The notes under the pieces are model-generated. The model was given only the letters and a program-made list of their open reading frames with translations. It did not search any database and was not told the DNA's origin. A program made the translations under genes and the position numbers. From positions 186,001 to 250,000 of the forward strand of contig CAVWBO010000007.1 in assembly GCA_963753185.1 (NCBI GenBank): a stretch of DNA of 64,000 nt. The letters are read 5' to 3'. This DNA is from SZUA-442 sp963753185. GTDB taxonomy: Bacteria > Actinomycetota > Acidimicrobiia > Spongiisociales > UBA5794. Below are positions 51,960 to 61,487 of the stretch, piece after piece (position 1 is the stretch's first letter; each line of letters begins with the position of its first letter).

Positions 51960-52832
51960 ATGACGTCAGGCGACCACTCCCCCAAGTTCTCCGAGTACGC
52001 CAACCCGGACATCCTCGTGTCGACCGACTGGCTCGCCGACCGCCTCGATGACCCGTCGATCGTCGTCGTCGAATCGGATGAGGACGTCCTCCTCTACGAG
52101 ATCGGGCACATCCCGGGTGCGGTGAAGATCGATTGGCACGCAGATCTCAACGATCCCCTCGTACGCGACTACCTGAGCCCCGGGGCATTCGCCGCCCTGA
52201 TGGAACGCCATGGGATCTCGAGGGATACAACCGTTGTGTTCTACGGGGACAACTTCAACTGGTGGGCGTCGTATGCGCTGTGGGTGTTCTCCCTGTTCGG
52301 CCACCCAGGGGTCCGCCTCCTCGATGGCGGCAGGCAGAAGTGGATCGCCGAGGGGAGGCCCCTGACCACGGAGGTACCGGAGCGGGCCAGCTCCGAGTAC
52401 CCCGTTCCCGTCCGCGACGATGCCGCGATTCGCGCGTTCCTGTCCGACACCGTCGAGCACAGCGCCGATCACAAGCCCCTGATCGATGTTCGATCGCCCG
52501 AGGAATTCAGTGGTGAGCGCATGCACATGCCCGACTACCCGAACGAGGGAGCGCTTCGCGGCGGCCACGTCCCCGGCGCGGCGAACGTGCCATGGAAGCG
52601 GGCAGCGGCTGACGATGGGACGTTCCGGTCGCGCGCTGAGCTGGAGGCGATCTACGAGGGGGAAGTCGGCCTCTCCCGAGCCGATGATGTCATCGTCTAC
52701 TGCCGCATCGGTGAGCGATCGAGCCACACCTGGTTCGTCCTCACGCACTTGCTCGGGTACCCAACGGTTCGCAACTACGACGGCTCCTGGACCGAGTACG
52801 GCAACGCAGTGAGGGTCCCCATCGAGAAGTAG
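51960..52832 (+). CDS. sulfurtransferase (thiosulfate/3-mercaptopyruvate type, tandem rhodanese)
   Basis: 290 residues with two rhodanese domains. The N-terminal domain is inactive (WLADRLDDPSIVVVESDEDVLLYEIGHIPGAVKIDW). The C-terminal domain has the six-residue active loop CRIGER after DDVIVY. This is the SseA/CysA architecture, moving sulfane sulfur to cyanide or thiol acceptors. An AAAGG precedes the ATG. Divergent from sufE. Confidence 0.93.
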   Translation: MTSGDHSPKFSEYANPDILVSTDWLADRLDDPSIVVVESDEDVLLYEIGHIPGAVKIDWHADLNDPLVRDYLSPGAFAALMERHGISRDTTVVFYGDNFNWWASYALWVFSLFGHPGVRLLDGGRQKWIAEGRPLTTEVPERASSEYPVPVRDDAAIRAFLSDTVEHSADHKPLIDVRSPEEFSGERMHMPDYPNEGALRGGHVPGAANVPWKRAAADDGTFRSRAELEAIYEGEVGLSRADDVIVYCRIGERSSHTWFVLTHLLGYPTVRNYDGSWTEYGNAVRVPIEK

Positions 52833-52872
52833 GACCAGCCACCGTTCCCCTCGAATCGCGTAGGATCGGACG

Positions 52873-53088
52873 ATGGCCGGACTCAAGACGCAGCCACACG
52901 ATGGCGACGTGGATGCCTTCATCGAATCGGTGGAAGACAACCATCGGCGCCGGGATGCCGGCTCGATGATGGAGACGATGGCTTGGCTCTCGGGATCGGA
53001 GCCACGAATGTGGGGAACGTCCATCGTCGGGTTCGGCGAGTACCAGTACGAGACGGGAGCGCCCCTCTCGGTGACTCGAACCGCCTGA
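52873..53088 (+). pseudogene. N-terminal fragment of a DUF1801/YdhG-like protein
   Basis: 71 residues that match only the start of DUF1801 proteins: DVDAFIESVEDNHRRRDAGSMMETMAWLSGSEPRMWGTSIVGFGEYQYETG. Family members continue for about 60-70 more residues. Here the sequence switches to a short unrelated tail (APLSVTRTA) and stops, and the missing half is not found in any frame before the next gene 35 bp away. A deletion that joined the fragment to the VOC gene's upstream region is likely. Confidence 0.75.
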
Positions 53089-53123
53089 CACATCCCTACA
53101 CGAGCACACGGAGGCACGAACCC

Positions 53124-53501
53124 ATGGCACACATCGGATACGTCGAGTTCAACAGCGGCGACCTCGAGGCATCGGCAGCCTTCTACAAGGAGGTGTTCGG
53201 GTGGGAAGCCCAGCCGTGGGGAGGCGACGACTACCTCGTCCACCGACATGGCGACGGTCCGGGACTCGATACCGGGTTCACGACATCCCAGGACGGTGAA
53301 CCACTCACCGTCGTGACGATCGAGGTGGACGACCTACCGGGCGCGATGGCACGGGTCATCGTCGCGGGAGGCGAGATCGTGGTGCCGAGGTTCACGATCC
53401 CCGGTGTCGGCCACGCCTGCTACTTCACCGACACGACCGGCATGATCGTGGGACTCCACGAATCGGATCCGACCGCACGTGGTGACGCTTCCGATTCATG
53501 A
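53124..53501 (+). CDS. VOC-family (glyoxalase/bleomycin resistance-like) protein
   Basis: 125 residues, one full pair of beta-alpha-beta-beta-beta modules: IGYVEFNSGDLEASAAFYKEVFGWEAQPWG, then VVTIEVDDLPGAMARVIVAGGEIVVPRFTIPGVGHACYFTDTTGMIVGLHES. The metal-ligand positions (His/Glu) are partly kept (E9, H and E in GLHES). Function unknown; such proteins may isomerise, bind drugs or oxygenate. CGGAGG is ten bases before the ATG at 53124. Confidence 0.87.
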   Translation: MAHIGYVEFNSGDLEASAAFYKEVFGWEAQPWGGDDYLVHRHGDGPGLDTGFTTSQDGEPLTVVTIEVDDLPGAMARVIVAGGEIVVPRFTIPGVGHACYFTDTTGMIVGLHESDPTARGDASDS

Positions 53502-53585
53502 GCCCGATGCCAGCACGCGGTCTATGCGTGGGGTCGTCACCGCGGACGGGCGATGGCGCAGGCAAGATTCGGGCCGGCCACCGCC

Positions 53586-56292
53586 CTAGCGACCCGCCCG
53601 CTGGATCACCTTGTACACCTCGACCGTGCCGATGACGGCTGCCGCCCCGAGGAGCGCAACGCCGAAGTGCACCGGATCGAGGGCGTCCGTGCCAAAGACG
53701 CGCTGGAGGAACGGTACGTACAGGATCGCCATGTGCGCCGAGACGCCCACGGCGACCGCTCCCACCATCGCCCTGTTCGAGAACAACCCGACACTGAAGA
53801 CGGAACGCTTCTGGGAACGTACCTCGAGCGCCAACGCGAGCTGGCCGAAGATCAGCACCGTGAAGAGCACCGATTGCCACTGGCTGTCGCCGGAGTCCCA
53901 CAGGAAATAGCCGGGAACCAGCGTCACCACGGAGAGCACAAGGCCGAAGATGGCGATGAAGCGAGCAGTGCCACCGCCGAAGATCGTCTCCGTCGCCGAC
54001 CTCGGCTTCCGAAGCATCACGTCATCCTCTGCGGGCTCGACGCCGAGCGCAAGAGCGGGCAGACCGTCGGTCACGAGGTTCATCCACAGGATCTGGAGCG
54101 GGAGCAGGGGAAGGGGCATGCCGAACAGCGGTCCGAGGATCATCACGAGGATCTCCGACATGTTGCACGTGAGCAGGTACGCGATGAACTTGCGGATGTT
54201 GTCATAGATCACCCGCCCTTCCTCGACCGCGGCGACGATCGTGGCGTAATTGTCGTCGAGGAGGACCATGTCGGCGGCCTGCTTGGAGACATCGGTGCCG
54301 GTGATACCCATGGCGATCCCGATGTCAGCCCTCTTGAGGGCCGGTGCGTCGTTGACGCCGTCACCCGTCATGGCGACCAGCTCGCCGTCGGATTGGAGCG
54401 CGTCGATGAGGTCGAGCTTGTGTTCGGGGGAGACCCTCGCGAACACGGATACCGATTTGGCCGCCTGCCTCACCTCGTCAATGGACATCCCATCGAGTTC
54501 GGGGCCGTCGATCACCGGTCGAACTCGTCGTCACGCCGATCGACACGGCGATGTGGCTCGCCGTGAGGGGGTGGTCCCCAGTGATCATGACGGGTCGGAT
54601 GCCTGCCGCCTTCGTCGCCGCAATCGCACCGGGAACCGCCTCTCGGGGCGGATCGATCAACCCGAACATCCCGACGAACACCAGGCCCTCCTCGGTGTCG
54701 GGTCCCGGATCCGGAGAATCCGTCGGCTTGACCGCCATACCGAGGACTCGCATGCCCTTGCCGGCGAGCTCGGCCTCTGCCGTGGCGATCCGCTCCCTCG
54801 CCTGCGCGTCGATCGGCAGGATCCGATCGTCGACCCACACCCGGTTGGCATGCTCGAGGAGTCCGGTGACTGCACCCTTCGTCAGGCCGACATACGTGGG
54901 CAGGCGATCCTGGGCCGCACGGAACAAGGCCTCGAGTTCAGAGGGAACGTCCCCGATCGATTCGGGCGTCCTGTGGATGGTCGTCATGCGCTTGCGCGTC
55001 GAGTCGAACGGGACCTCCCCCACCCTGGGCATGACGGCCTCGATGGTGGGCTTGAGGATCCCGATCTTGGCTCCGATGACGACGAGGGCACCCTCGGTTG
55101 GGTCGCCGATGGCGGTGAAGCCGTCGTTCTGGCGGAGGGTCGCGTCGTTGCACAGGACACCCGTGAGCAGAGCGAGCTGGATCGAGGGGAGAACGTCGCC
55201 CTCCGGAAGGTCGTCGTGCTCGAACTCGTGCTGCCGATTGGCAACGTCGAGGACGACGGCCGTCATCCGGTTCTCGGTGAGTGTCCCCGTCTTGTCGGTG
55301 CCGATGACGCTGACAGCACCGAGCGTCTCGACGGCGGGAAGACGGCGGATGAGTGCCTGACGCTTCAGCATGCGCTGAGCGCCCAGCGACAAGGCGATCG
55401 TGACGACGGCTGGCATCGCCTCGGGGATCGCCGCCACGGCGAGGCTCACGGATGTGAGGAGCAGAGTCTCGAGGTCGTCGCCCCGGGCCCAGCCGAGCAG
55501 GAAGAGCAATGCGACGAGACCCCCCGCGATGGCGGCCAGGACCTTCCCGAGGTGATCGAGGCGCTCCTGGAGCGGCGTCCGATCCTCCCCGACGCCCTGG
55601 ATGAGGGAAGCGATCCTGCCGAGCTCCGTGGACATGCCGGTTGCCGTCACGACGAGCTCCGCCCGACCTCGGGTGACGATCGTCCCGCTGAACACCATCG
55701 TGATCCGGTCGGCGAGGGCTTGATTGCCGGTCAGTACCTCGGCTGCGTCCTTGGCAACGGGTTCGGACTCACCCGTCAGCGCCGCCTCCTCGACCTGGAG
55801 GTTGCTGGCCTCGATGAGCCGCCCGTCCGCTGGCACGACGTTCCCCGTTTCGAGCAGGACCCTGTCGCCAGGCACGAGATCCACCGACGAGACGTCCATC
55901 AACTCGCCTGAGCGTCGTACGCGAACCATGGGGACGGCCATCTGCTTGAGGGCCTCCATAGCGTCCTCCGCCCTGGCCTCTTGCACGTAGCCCATGACAG
56001 CGTTGAGGATGATGATCGCGACGATCGCCACCGCCTCGATCCAATCTCCGAGGATCGCGGAGATGACGACGGCCGCCGCGAGGACGTAGGTGAGGAACGC
56101 CCTGAACTGGGCGAAGAAGATCTCGGACTTGGATCGTCCGCCGTGCTCCTCGATCTCGTTCGGTCCGAAGATGGTCGAGCGCCTGCTCACCTCGTCGTCG
56201 GACAGCCCTTCAGGCGGCGAGTCGAGGTCTCGGACCGCGTCGCCAGCCGGAAGCGAGAACCAGTCGGCTCGTTCGAGGATCTCTCGTTCCAT
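53586..56292 (-). pseudogene. P-type Ca2+-transporting ATPase (type II), frameshifted
   Basis: From the ATG at 56292: actuator domain with ALTGESEPV, membrane motif VAAIPEAMPAVVTIAL (PEAMP, variant of PEGLP), phosphorylation site GTDKTGTLTENRM and nucleotide-binding KGAVTG. Near 54505-54530 the frame breaks. The rest (VIDGPELDGMSIDEVRQ, AMTGDGVNDAPALKRADIGIAMG, and a six-helix C-terminal half) continues in another frame to 53586. One extra or two missing bases (or a multiple equivalent) would explain it. Intact it would be about 900 residues, a normal SERCA/PMR1-like cation pump. It begins 11 bp after the M20 gene. Confidence 0.9.
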
Positions 56293-56303
56293 CGATGTCC
56301 GGT

Positions 56304-57455
56304 TCAGTAGGAGCCGAGTTCGGCCCAGCGATCGCCCTCGGCGAGGTCGATGATCGTCCACGCCATCGCCAATGCGCCATCCCTGATGGCGCGTTGGCCA
56401 TCGTCCGTCACCGTGTGGGCGGCGAACTCCTTCTGATGGTTGACGGCAGGCAGGGAGTTGATACCGACCATCGGGTGGATCGATGGCACCACATACGAGA
56501 CGTTGCCCATGTCGGTCGAACCGGCTCCGGTCTTCCCGATCTCGGCGGAGGTGGGCATGGGCCGACCGAGCGCCTCGGAGTTCGATCTGTACAGGTCGAC
56601 CAGGAGCTTGTCGTTTCTCATGTCCTTGTAGCGATGCCCGGTCACGGTCACCTCGAACGTGCATCCGGTCGCGAGTGCGGCCGCTTCGAAGCATGAGACG
56701 ATCTTGGGGTACAGGTCGTCGAGGCGCTCGTCCGTCGCGGCTCGCACGTACCACGACATCGACGTGTGGGCGGGAATGACATTCGGGGCGGACCCGCCAT
56801 GGGTGATGACGCCGTGGACGCGGTCGGTATCGAGGAAGTGCTGCCGGAGGGTCGAGACGTTGACGTATGCCTGCACGGCTGCGTCGAGGGCGTTGACTCC
56901 GAGGTGCGGGGCGAACGAGGCGTGGGTCTCCTTGCCGAAGAACTCGACGTCGACGTGGGCAACGGCGATCGCGTTGAGGTCGACCGTGTCGAACGGGGCG
57001 GGATGGATCATCATCGACGCGGCGGCGTCAGTGAACGCCCCTGCGTCGATCAGGTCCACCTTGCCTCCGTACTTCTCCTCTGCGGGCGTGCCGAGCACGG
57101 TCACCCTGATGCCGAGGTCGTCTGCGAGGTCGACGAGGGCGAGCCCCGCTCCCATGCCGGCGGTGGCGATGATGTTGTGACCGCAGGCGTGGCCCACTTC
57201 GGGGAGGGCGTCCATCTCGGCGCAGATGATGACCTCCGGTCCGGACGATCCGATCCGTGCGGCGAAAGCCGTGTCGAGGCCGTATGCGGGATAGTCGACC
57301 TCGAAACCCCCACTCCTGAGCATCTCGACCATTCGCTGGGACGTCCCGTGCTCGTCGTACGCGGTCTCCGGGTTGTCGTACATCCACTGGGAGAGCTCCC
57401 TGAGGTCGTGTTCCTTCTCGCTGAACGCTTCCTCGGCCCGCTGCTTGGTCGTCAC
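56304..57455 (-). CDS. M20-family amidohydrolase (AbgB-like)
   Basis: 383 residues from the GTG at 57455, which follows AAGGGGAGAGG; a TTG at 57482 is an alternative. Metal-site motifs: EVIICAEMDALPEVGHACGHNI (Asp and His/Cys), LGTPAEEKYGGKVDLI, and the C-terminal SYVVPSIHPMVGI. The dimerisation-lid segment HVDVEFFGKETHASFAPHLGVNALDAAV is typical of p-aminobenzoyl-glutamate or indole-acetyl-amino-acid hydrolases. It probably hydrolyses an N-acyl amino acid; the substrate is not known. Confidence 0.88.
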   Translation of the reverse strand: MTTKQRAEEAFSEKEHDLRELSQWMYDNPETAYDEHGTSQRMVEMLRSGGFEVDYPAYGLDTAFAARIGSSGPEVIICAEMDALPEVGHACGHNIIATAGMGAGLALVDLADDLGIRVTVLGTPAEEKYGGKVDLIDAGAFTDAAASMMIHPAPFDTVDLNAIAVAHVDVEFFGKETHASFAPHLGVNALDAAVQAYVNVSTLRQHFLDTDRVHGVITHGGSAPNVIPAHTSMSWYVRAATDERLDDLYPKIVSCFEAAALATGCTFEVTVTGHRYKDMRNDKLLVDLYRSNSEALGRPMPTSAEIGKTGAGSTDMGNVSYVVPSIHPMVGINSLPAVNHQKEFAAHTVTDDGQRAIRDGALAMAWTIIDLAEGDRWAELGSY

Positions 57456-57589
57456 GTGCACCTCTCCCCTTGGAATAGCCAACCCTGTCGGCGGGTTCTT
57501 CGACTCGCCTCAGGCTACATGCGCGCAGTCCCCTCGCCTACTCGATGCAAGCGCGGCCAACGTCCATAGCATGGAGGCAGGAGGTGACC

Positions 57590-57937
57590 ATGGGCCATCA
57601 TCACGACGAGCTCCGATCGAATCACGAATCTGCGAAGGAGCTGCGCTCACTGATTCCAGAGGTGTACGAAGGCTTCTCCGCCATGCACAAGGCGACCTTC
57701 GCCGAGGGCGAGCTGTCGCCGAAGGTGAAGGAACTGATCGCGGTCGCGATCGCGGTGACGGACAGGTGCGACGGTTGCATCGCCGCGCATGCCAGGAACG
57801 CCGTACGCCACGGCGCGACCGACCAGGAGTTCGCCGAGATGCTCGGTGTGGCCATCGACATGAATGGCGGACCCGGCACGGTCTATGCCCCGAAGGCGTT
57901 TGAAGCGTTCAAGGAGTTCAAGGAACGCTACGGATGA
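57590..57937 (+). CDS. carboxymuconolactone decarboxylase/AhpD-like protein
   Basis: 115 residues from the ATG at 57590, preceded by GCAGGAGG. The AhpD-type redox motif CDGCIAAH gives C60, C63 and H67, after the helix FAEGELSPKVKELIAVAIAVTD. Such proteins reduce peroxiredoxin or lipoyl partners; the small size and CxxC favour peroxide-linked disulfide reductase activity over decarboxylation. The MGHHHDELR start is His-rich by chance or metal-binding. It overlaps lgt by 4 nt. Confidence 0.9.
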   Translation: MGHHHDELRSNHESAKELRSLIPEVYEGFSAMHKATFAEGELSPKVKELIAVAIAVTDRCDGCIAAHARNAVRHGATDQEFAEMLGVAIDMNGGPGTVYAPKAFEAFKEFKERYG

Positions 57938-58788
57938 ACCTGATCGCGGCCATCCCGTCGCCTGCCCAGAACACGATCGAGATCGGCCCGTTGACCATCC
58001 ACTTCTACGGGATCCTCATCGCGCTCGGCGTCATCACCGCCATCATCGTGTCCAGGCATCGCTACGCGCGCTTCGGTGGGAGCGCCGAACTCTTCGAGAA
58101 GGTCGCGATCTGGGCCGTCGTCATCGGCTTCCTCGGTGCCAGGGCTGCGTACGTCGTCACCCACACGGGCCGATTCACGGGCAGGCCATGGGCGATGCTG
58201 TACATCTGGGAGGGTGGGCTCGCCCTCTATGGGGGACTCCTGTTCGGGGCGCTCACGATCATCTACCTCGTCAACAAGCACCAAGGCGACCTCTTCGCGA
58301 TCGGCGACGCGATCGCCGTCGGGCTCCCCCTGGCCCAGGCAATCGGACGCCTCGGCAACTACTTCAACCAGGAGCTGTTCGGAACGCCGAGCGACCTGCC
58401 GTGGGCGATCATCATCGATCCGGCTCGACGCCCTGACGGTTATGAGCAGTTCGAGACGTTCCATCCGACGTTCGCCTACGAGGCGCTGTGGAACGTGCTC
58501 GTCCTCGTGCCGACCATCCTCTGGCTGGAGCGGAGGGGCACGCTCGCGAAGGGTGCATCGTGGGGCGTGTATGTCGCGATGTACGCGTTCATCCGGTTCG
58601 TGATGGAGCTCATTCGCACGGACACGACATTCCGGTTCCTCGGACTGAGCCGCAACGGTTGGGTGTCGGTCGCTGCGTTCATCGGGGGCCTGATCTGGAT
58701 CTGGTACACCCAGAAGCGAGCGGAGCGACGCACGCTCGTCGGGGAGCCAACGCTGCTCTCGCCACAGAAGGAGACCGTTCCGGCCTGA
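57934..58788 (+). CDS. lgt: phosphatidylglycerol-prolipoprotein diacylglyceryl transferase
   Basis: 284-residue inner-membrane enzyme that adds diacylglycerol to the lipobox Cys of prolipoproteins, needed for the several lipoproteins in this window. Family signature GRLGNYFNQELFG, plus FYGILIALGVITA, EGGLALYGGLLFG, FHPTFAYEALWN and RFVMELIRTDT. About seven helices. The ATG at 57934 overlaps the AhpD-like stop by 4 nt. Confidence 0.95.
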   Translation: MNLIAAIPSPAQNTIEIGPLTIHFYGILIALGVITAIIVSRHRYARFGGSAELFEKVAIWAVVIGFLGARAAYVVTHTGRFTGRPWAMLYIWEGGLALYGGLLFGALTIIYLVNKHQGDLFAIGDAIAVGLPLAQAIGRLGNYFNQELFGTPSDLPWAIIIDPARRPDGYEQFETFHPTFAYEALWNVLVLVPTILWLERRGTLAKGASWGVYVAMYAFIRFVMELIRTDTTFRFLGLSRNGWVSVAAFIGGLIWIWYTQKRAERRTLVGEPTLLSPQKETVPA

Positions 58789-58830
58789 CCCACCCTGCTA
58801 CGGGAGGTCGATTGTGCACAACGGCAGGGG

Positions 58831-59598
<768 letters not shown>

Positions 59599-59623
59599 CG
59601 ATGCTCCCTTTGCGAACCGTGAC

Positions 59624-61486
59624 TTATCGCTCACCGACGCCGAGACGCTTCTCGAGGCGGAGGCTGATGCGTGAGAACGTGAAGGTGAAGAGCCAGTAGA
59701 CGAGTGCGGCGAAGATCAACGTCTCCTTGATGGAGCCGAGGAAGCTGAACGGCTGGCTCTGCGCAGGGATGATCTGGCGTGCGATGTGGAGGAAGTCGAA
59801 GAGGCCGACGATCGTGACCAGGGAGGTGTCCTTGAACAGGGCGATGACCTGGCCGACGAGGGCAGGGATCACGGCGCGCAATGCCTGGGGGAGGGTGATG
59901 AACACGATCATCTGCACGGTGGACATGCCGAGGGCGCGTGAGGCTTCACGCTGCCCCGTGGCGATCGATTGGAGGCCACCTCTCACGTTCTCGGCGAGGT
60001 AGGCGGCCGAGAAGAAGGTCATCGCGCCGATGGCCCTGATCACACCACCGAGTTCGACGCCGGTCGGGAGCGCGACAGGCAGCATCAGGAATGCCACGAG
60101 GAGCCATGTGATCAGTGGGACGCCTCGCACGAGCTCGATGTACGCGGTCGACAAGAGCCTGAAGACCGGCATCGTGGACGTCCGTCCCAACGCCAGGATG
60201 ACGCCGAGCGGGAACGACAGGACGATCGATGTGAACGCGAGCACGATGGTGAGAGCCAGGCCACCGAGGAAGAAGCTGCCGGGCACGGTGATGCCAGAGT
60301 CCGTGGCCGTGATGAACACGAAGAGCGTGATCAACAGGGCAGTGATCACCCATGCGCCCGCGAGGCCCTTCCATCCTTCACCGCCGAAGGTCGGTCCTGC
60401 GAGCGTGAACAGTGCGAGGGCGAGCAGGAGGAACCGGAACAGGAAGGGCATCGGGACGAGGAAACTCGCGAACGCGACGATCAGCACGAGTGCTCCGACG
60501 ACGCGGCCGATCTCGCCGATACCGGGCTTCGAGACGAACCACATCAACGCGGTACCGACGACGGAGAAGATGACGAAGGCGGGGAGGAACGTCGAGACGC
60601 CGGCCGCGCCGTCCCACTCAGGGTTGCGGAGCAGTATCAGGAGGAGGACCGGGAAGCTCATGAGCCACAGGACCGTCAGCGTCGACTTGACCGCTCGTGA
60701 ACGTGCCGCACCGCCGATGAATCGGAACAGCCCGTAGACGATGATCCCGACGGCGGCGATGATCGTCCACGGGATCGTCGTCGTAGACGCGACAGGACGG
60801 AGAACCTTCACCTGCTGACCCTGGACGCCGGCGGCTTCTGCGCCGTTCGTGATGACCTCGCCGTCGACGACCTTGGCAGGAACCGGCACCTCGATGGTCC
60901 ACAGGACGGCGACGATCGCCAGGATCAGCACAGCGACGAGGCCGAGGATCGGAATGATCGGCTGCTTCGCACGCACCCCGGTGAACGCACGCGCTGCATA
61001 CCCGAGACCGATCAGGATCGCACCGAGGCCGAGCCATATCAGCCGACCGGTCGAGATCCACGCCCCCGTGTCGGACGTGAACGGCCCGACCACCCCTGCG
61101 AGGAGGAGCAGGCCACCGCCACCGGTAAGAACCCTGCCGACCTCGCGTGGCTCTGCCATGCCACCGATCCGCCACACGGCAAGCGAGGCAGCGAGCAACG
61201 CGACGAGGATGCCGATCGACCACCACACCCGCCAGAGGTCTTCCGCCGGATAGGCCTGGACCATGAGGAGCTTCATGTTGAAGGTGACCGCATCCCAGCG
61301 CCGGAGTGGATCGAACAGGAAGTTGAGCAGGCCCCGGATCGCGAACACGACGAGCGTGATACTGGCGATCGTCATCACCCCACTGGCGGGCGTCGAGAAG
61401 AGGTTGTCACGCAACCAGACCCTCGCACCCTTCGGTGGCGGTTCCGGAGCGAACTCCAGATCGACGGCGGTCATCGCATCTGTCAC
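59624..61486 (-). CDS. amino acid ABC transporter permease (AapM-like), enlarged
   Basis: 620 residues, against about 380 for AapM. The first 400 residues hold eight or nine extra hydrophobic segments with little similarity to known domains (GGGGLLLLAGVVGPF; PIIPILGLVAVLILAIVAVLW; PMPFLFRFLLLALALFTLAGP). The last 210 are a normal His/Glu/Gln permease: GGLALTIVLAFTSIVLSFPLGVILALGR, AYIELVRGVPLITWL and the EAA loop GQREASRALGMSTVQMIVFITLPQALR. The GTG at 61486 begins 2 nt after the previous gene. Partner of the AapQ-like permease. Confidence 0.85.
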   Translation of the reverse strand: MTDAMTAVDLEFAPEPPPKGARVWLRDNLFSTPASGVMTIASITLVVFAIRGLLNFLFDPLRRWDAVTFNMKLLMVQAYPAEDLWRVWWSIGILVALLAASLAVWRIGGMAEPREVGRVLTGGGGLLLLAGVVGPFTSDTGAWISTGRLIWLGLGAILIGLGYAARAFTGVRAKQPIIPILGLVAVLILAIVAVLWTIEVPVPAKVVDGEVITNGAEAAGVQGQQVKVLRPVASTTTIPWTIIAAVGIIVYGLFRFIGGAARSRAVKSTLTVLWLMSFPVLLLILLRNPEWDGAAGVSTFLPAFVIFSVVGTALMWFVSKPGIGEIGRVVGALVLIVAFASFLVPMPFLFRFLLLALALFTLAGPTFGGEGWKGLAGAWVITALLITLFVFITATDSGITVPGSFFLGGLALTIVLAFTSIVLSFPLGVILALGRTSTMPVFRLLSTAYIELVRGVPLITWLLVAFLMLPVALPTGVELGGVIRAIGAMTFFSAAYLAENVRGGLQSIATGQREASRALGMSTVQMIVFITLPQALRAVIPALVGQVIALFKDTSLVTIVGLFDFLHIARQIIPAQSQPFSFLGSIKETLIFAALVYWLFTFTFSRISLRLEKRLGVGER

Positions 61487-61487
61487 G

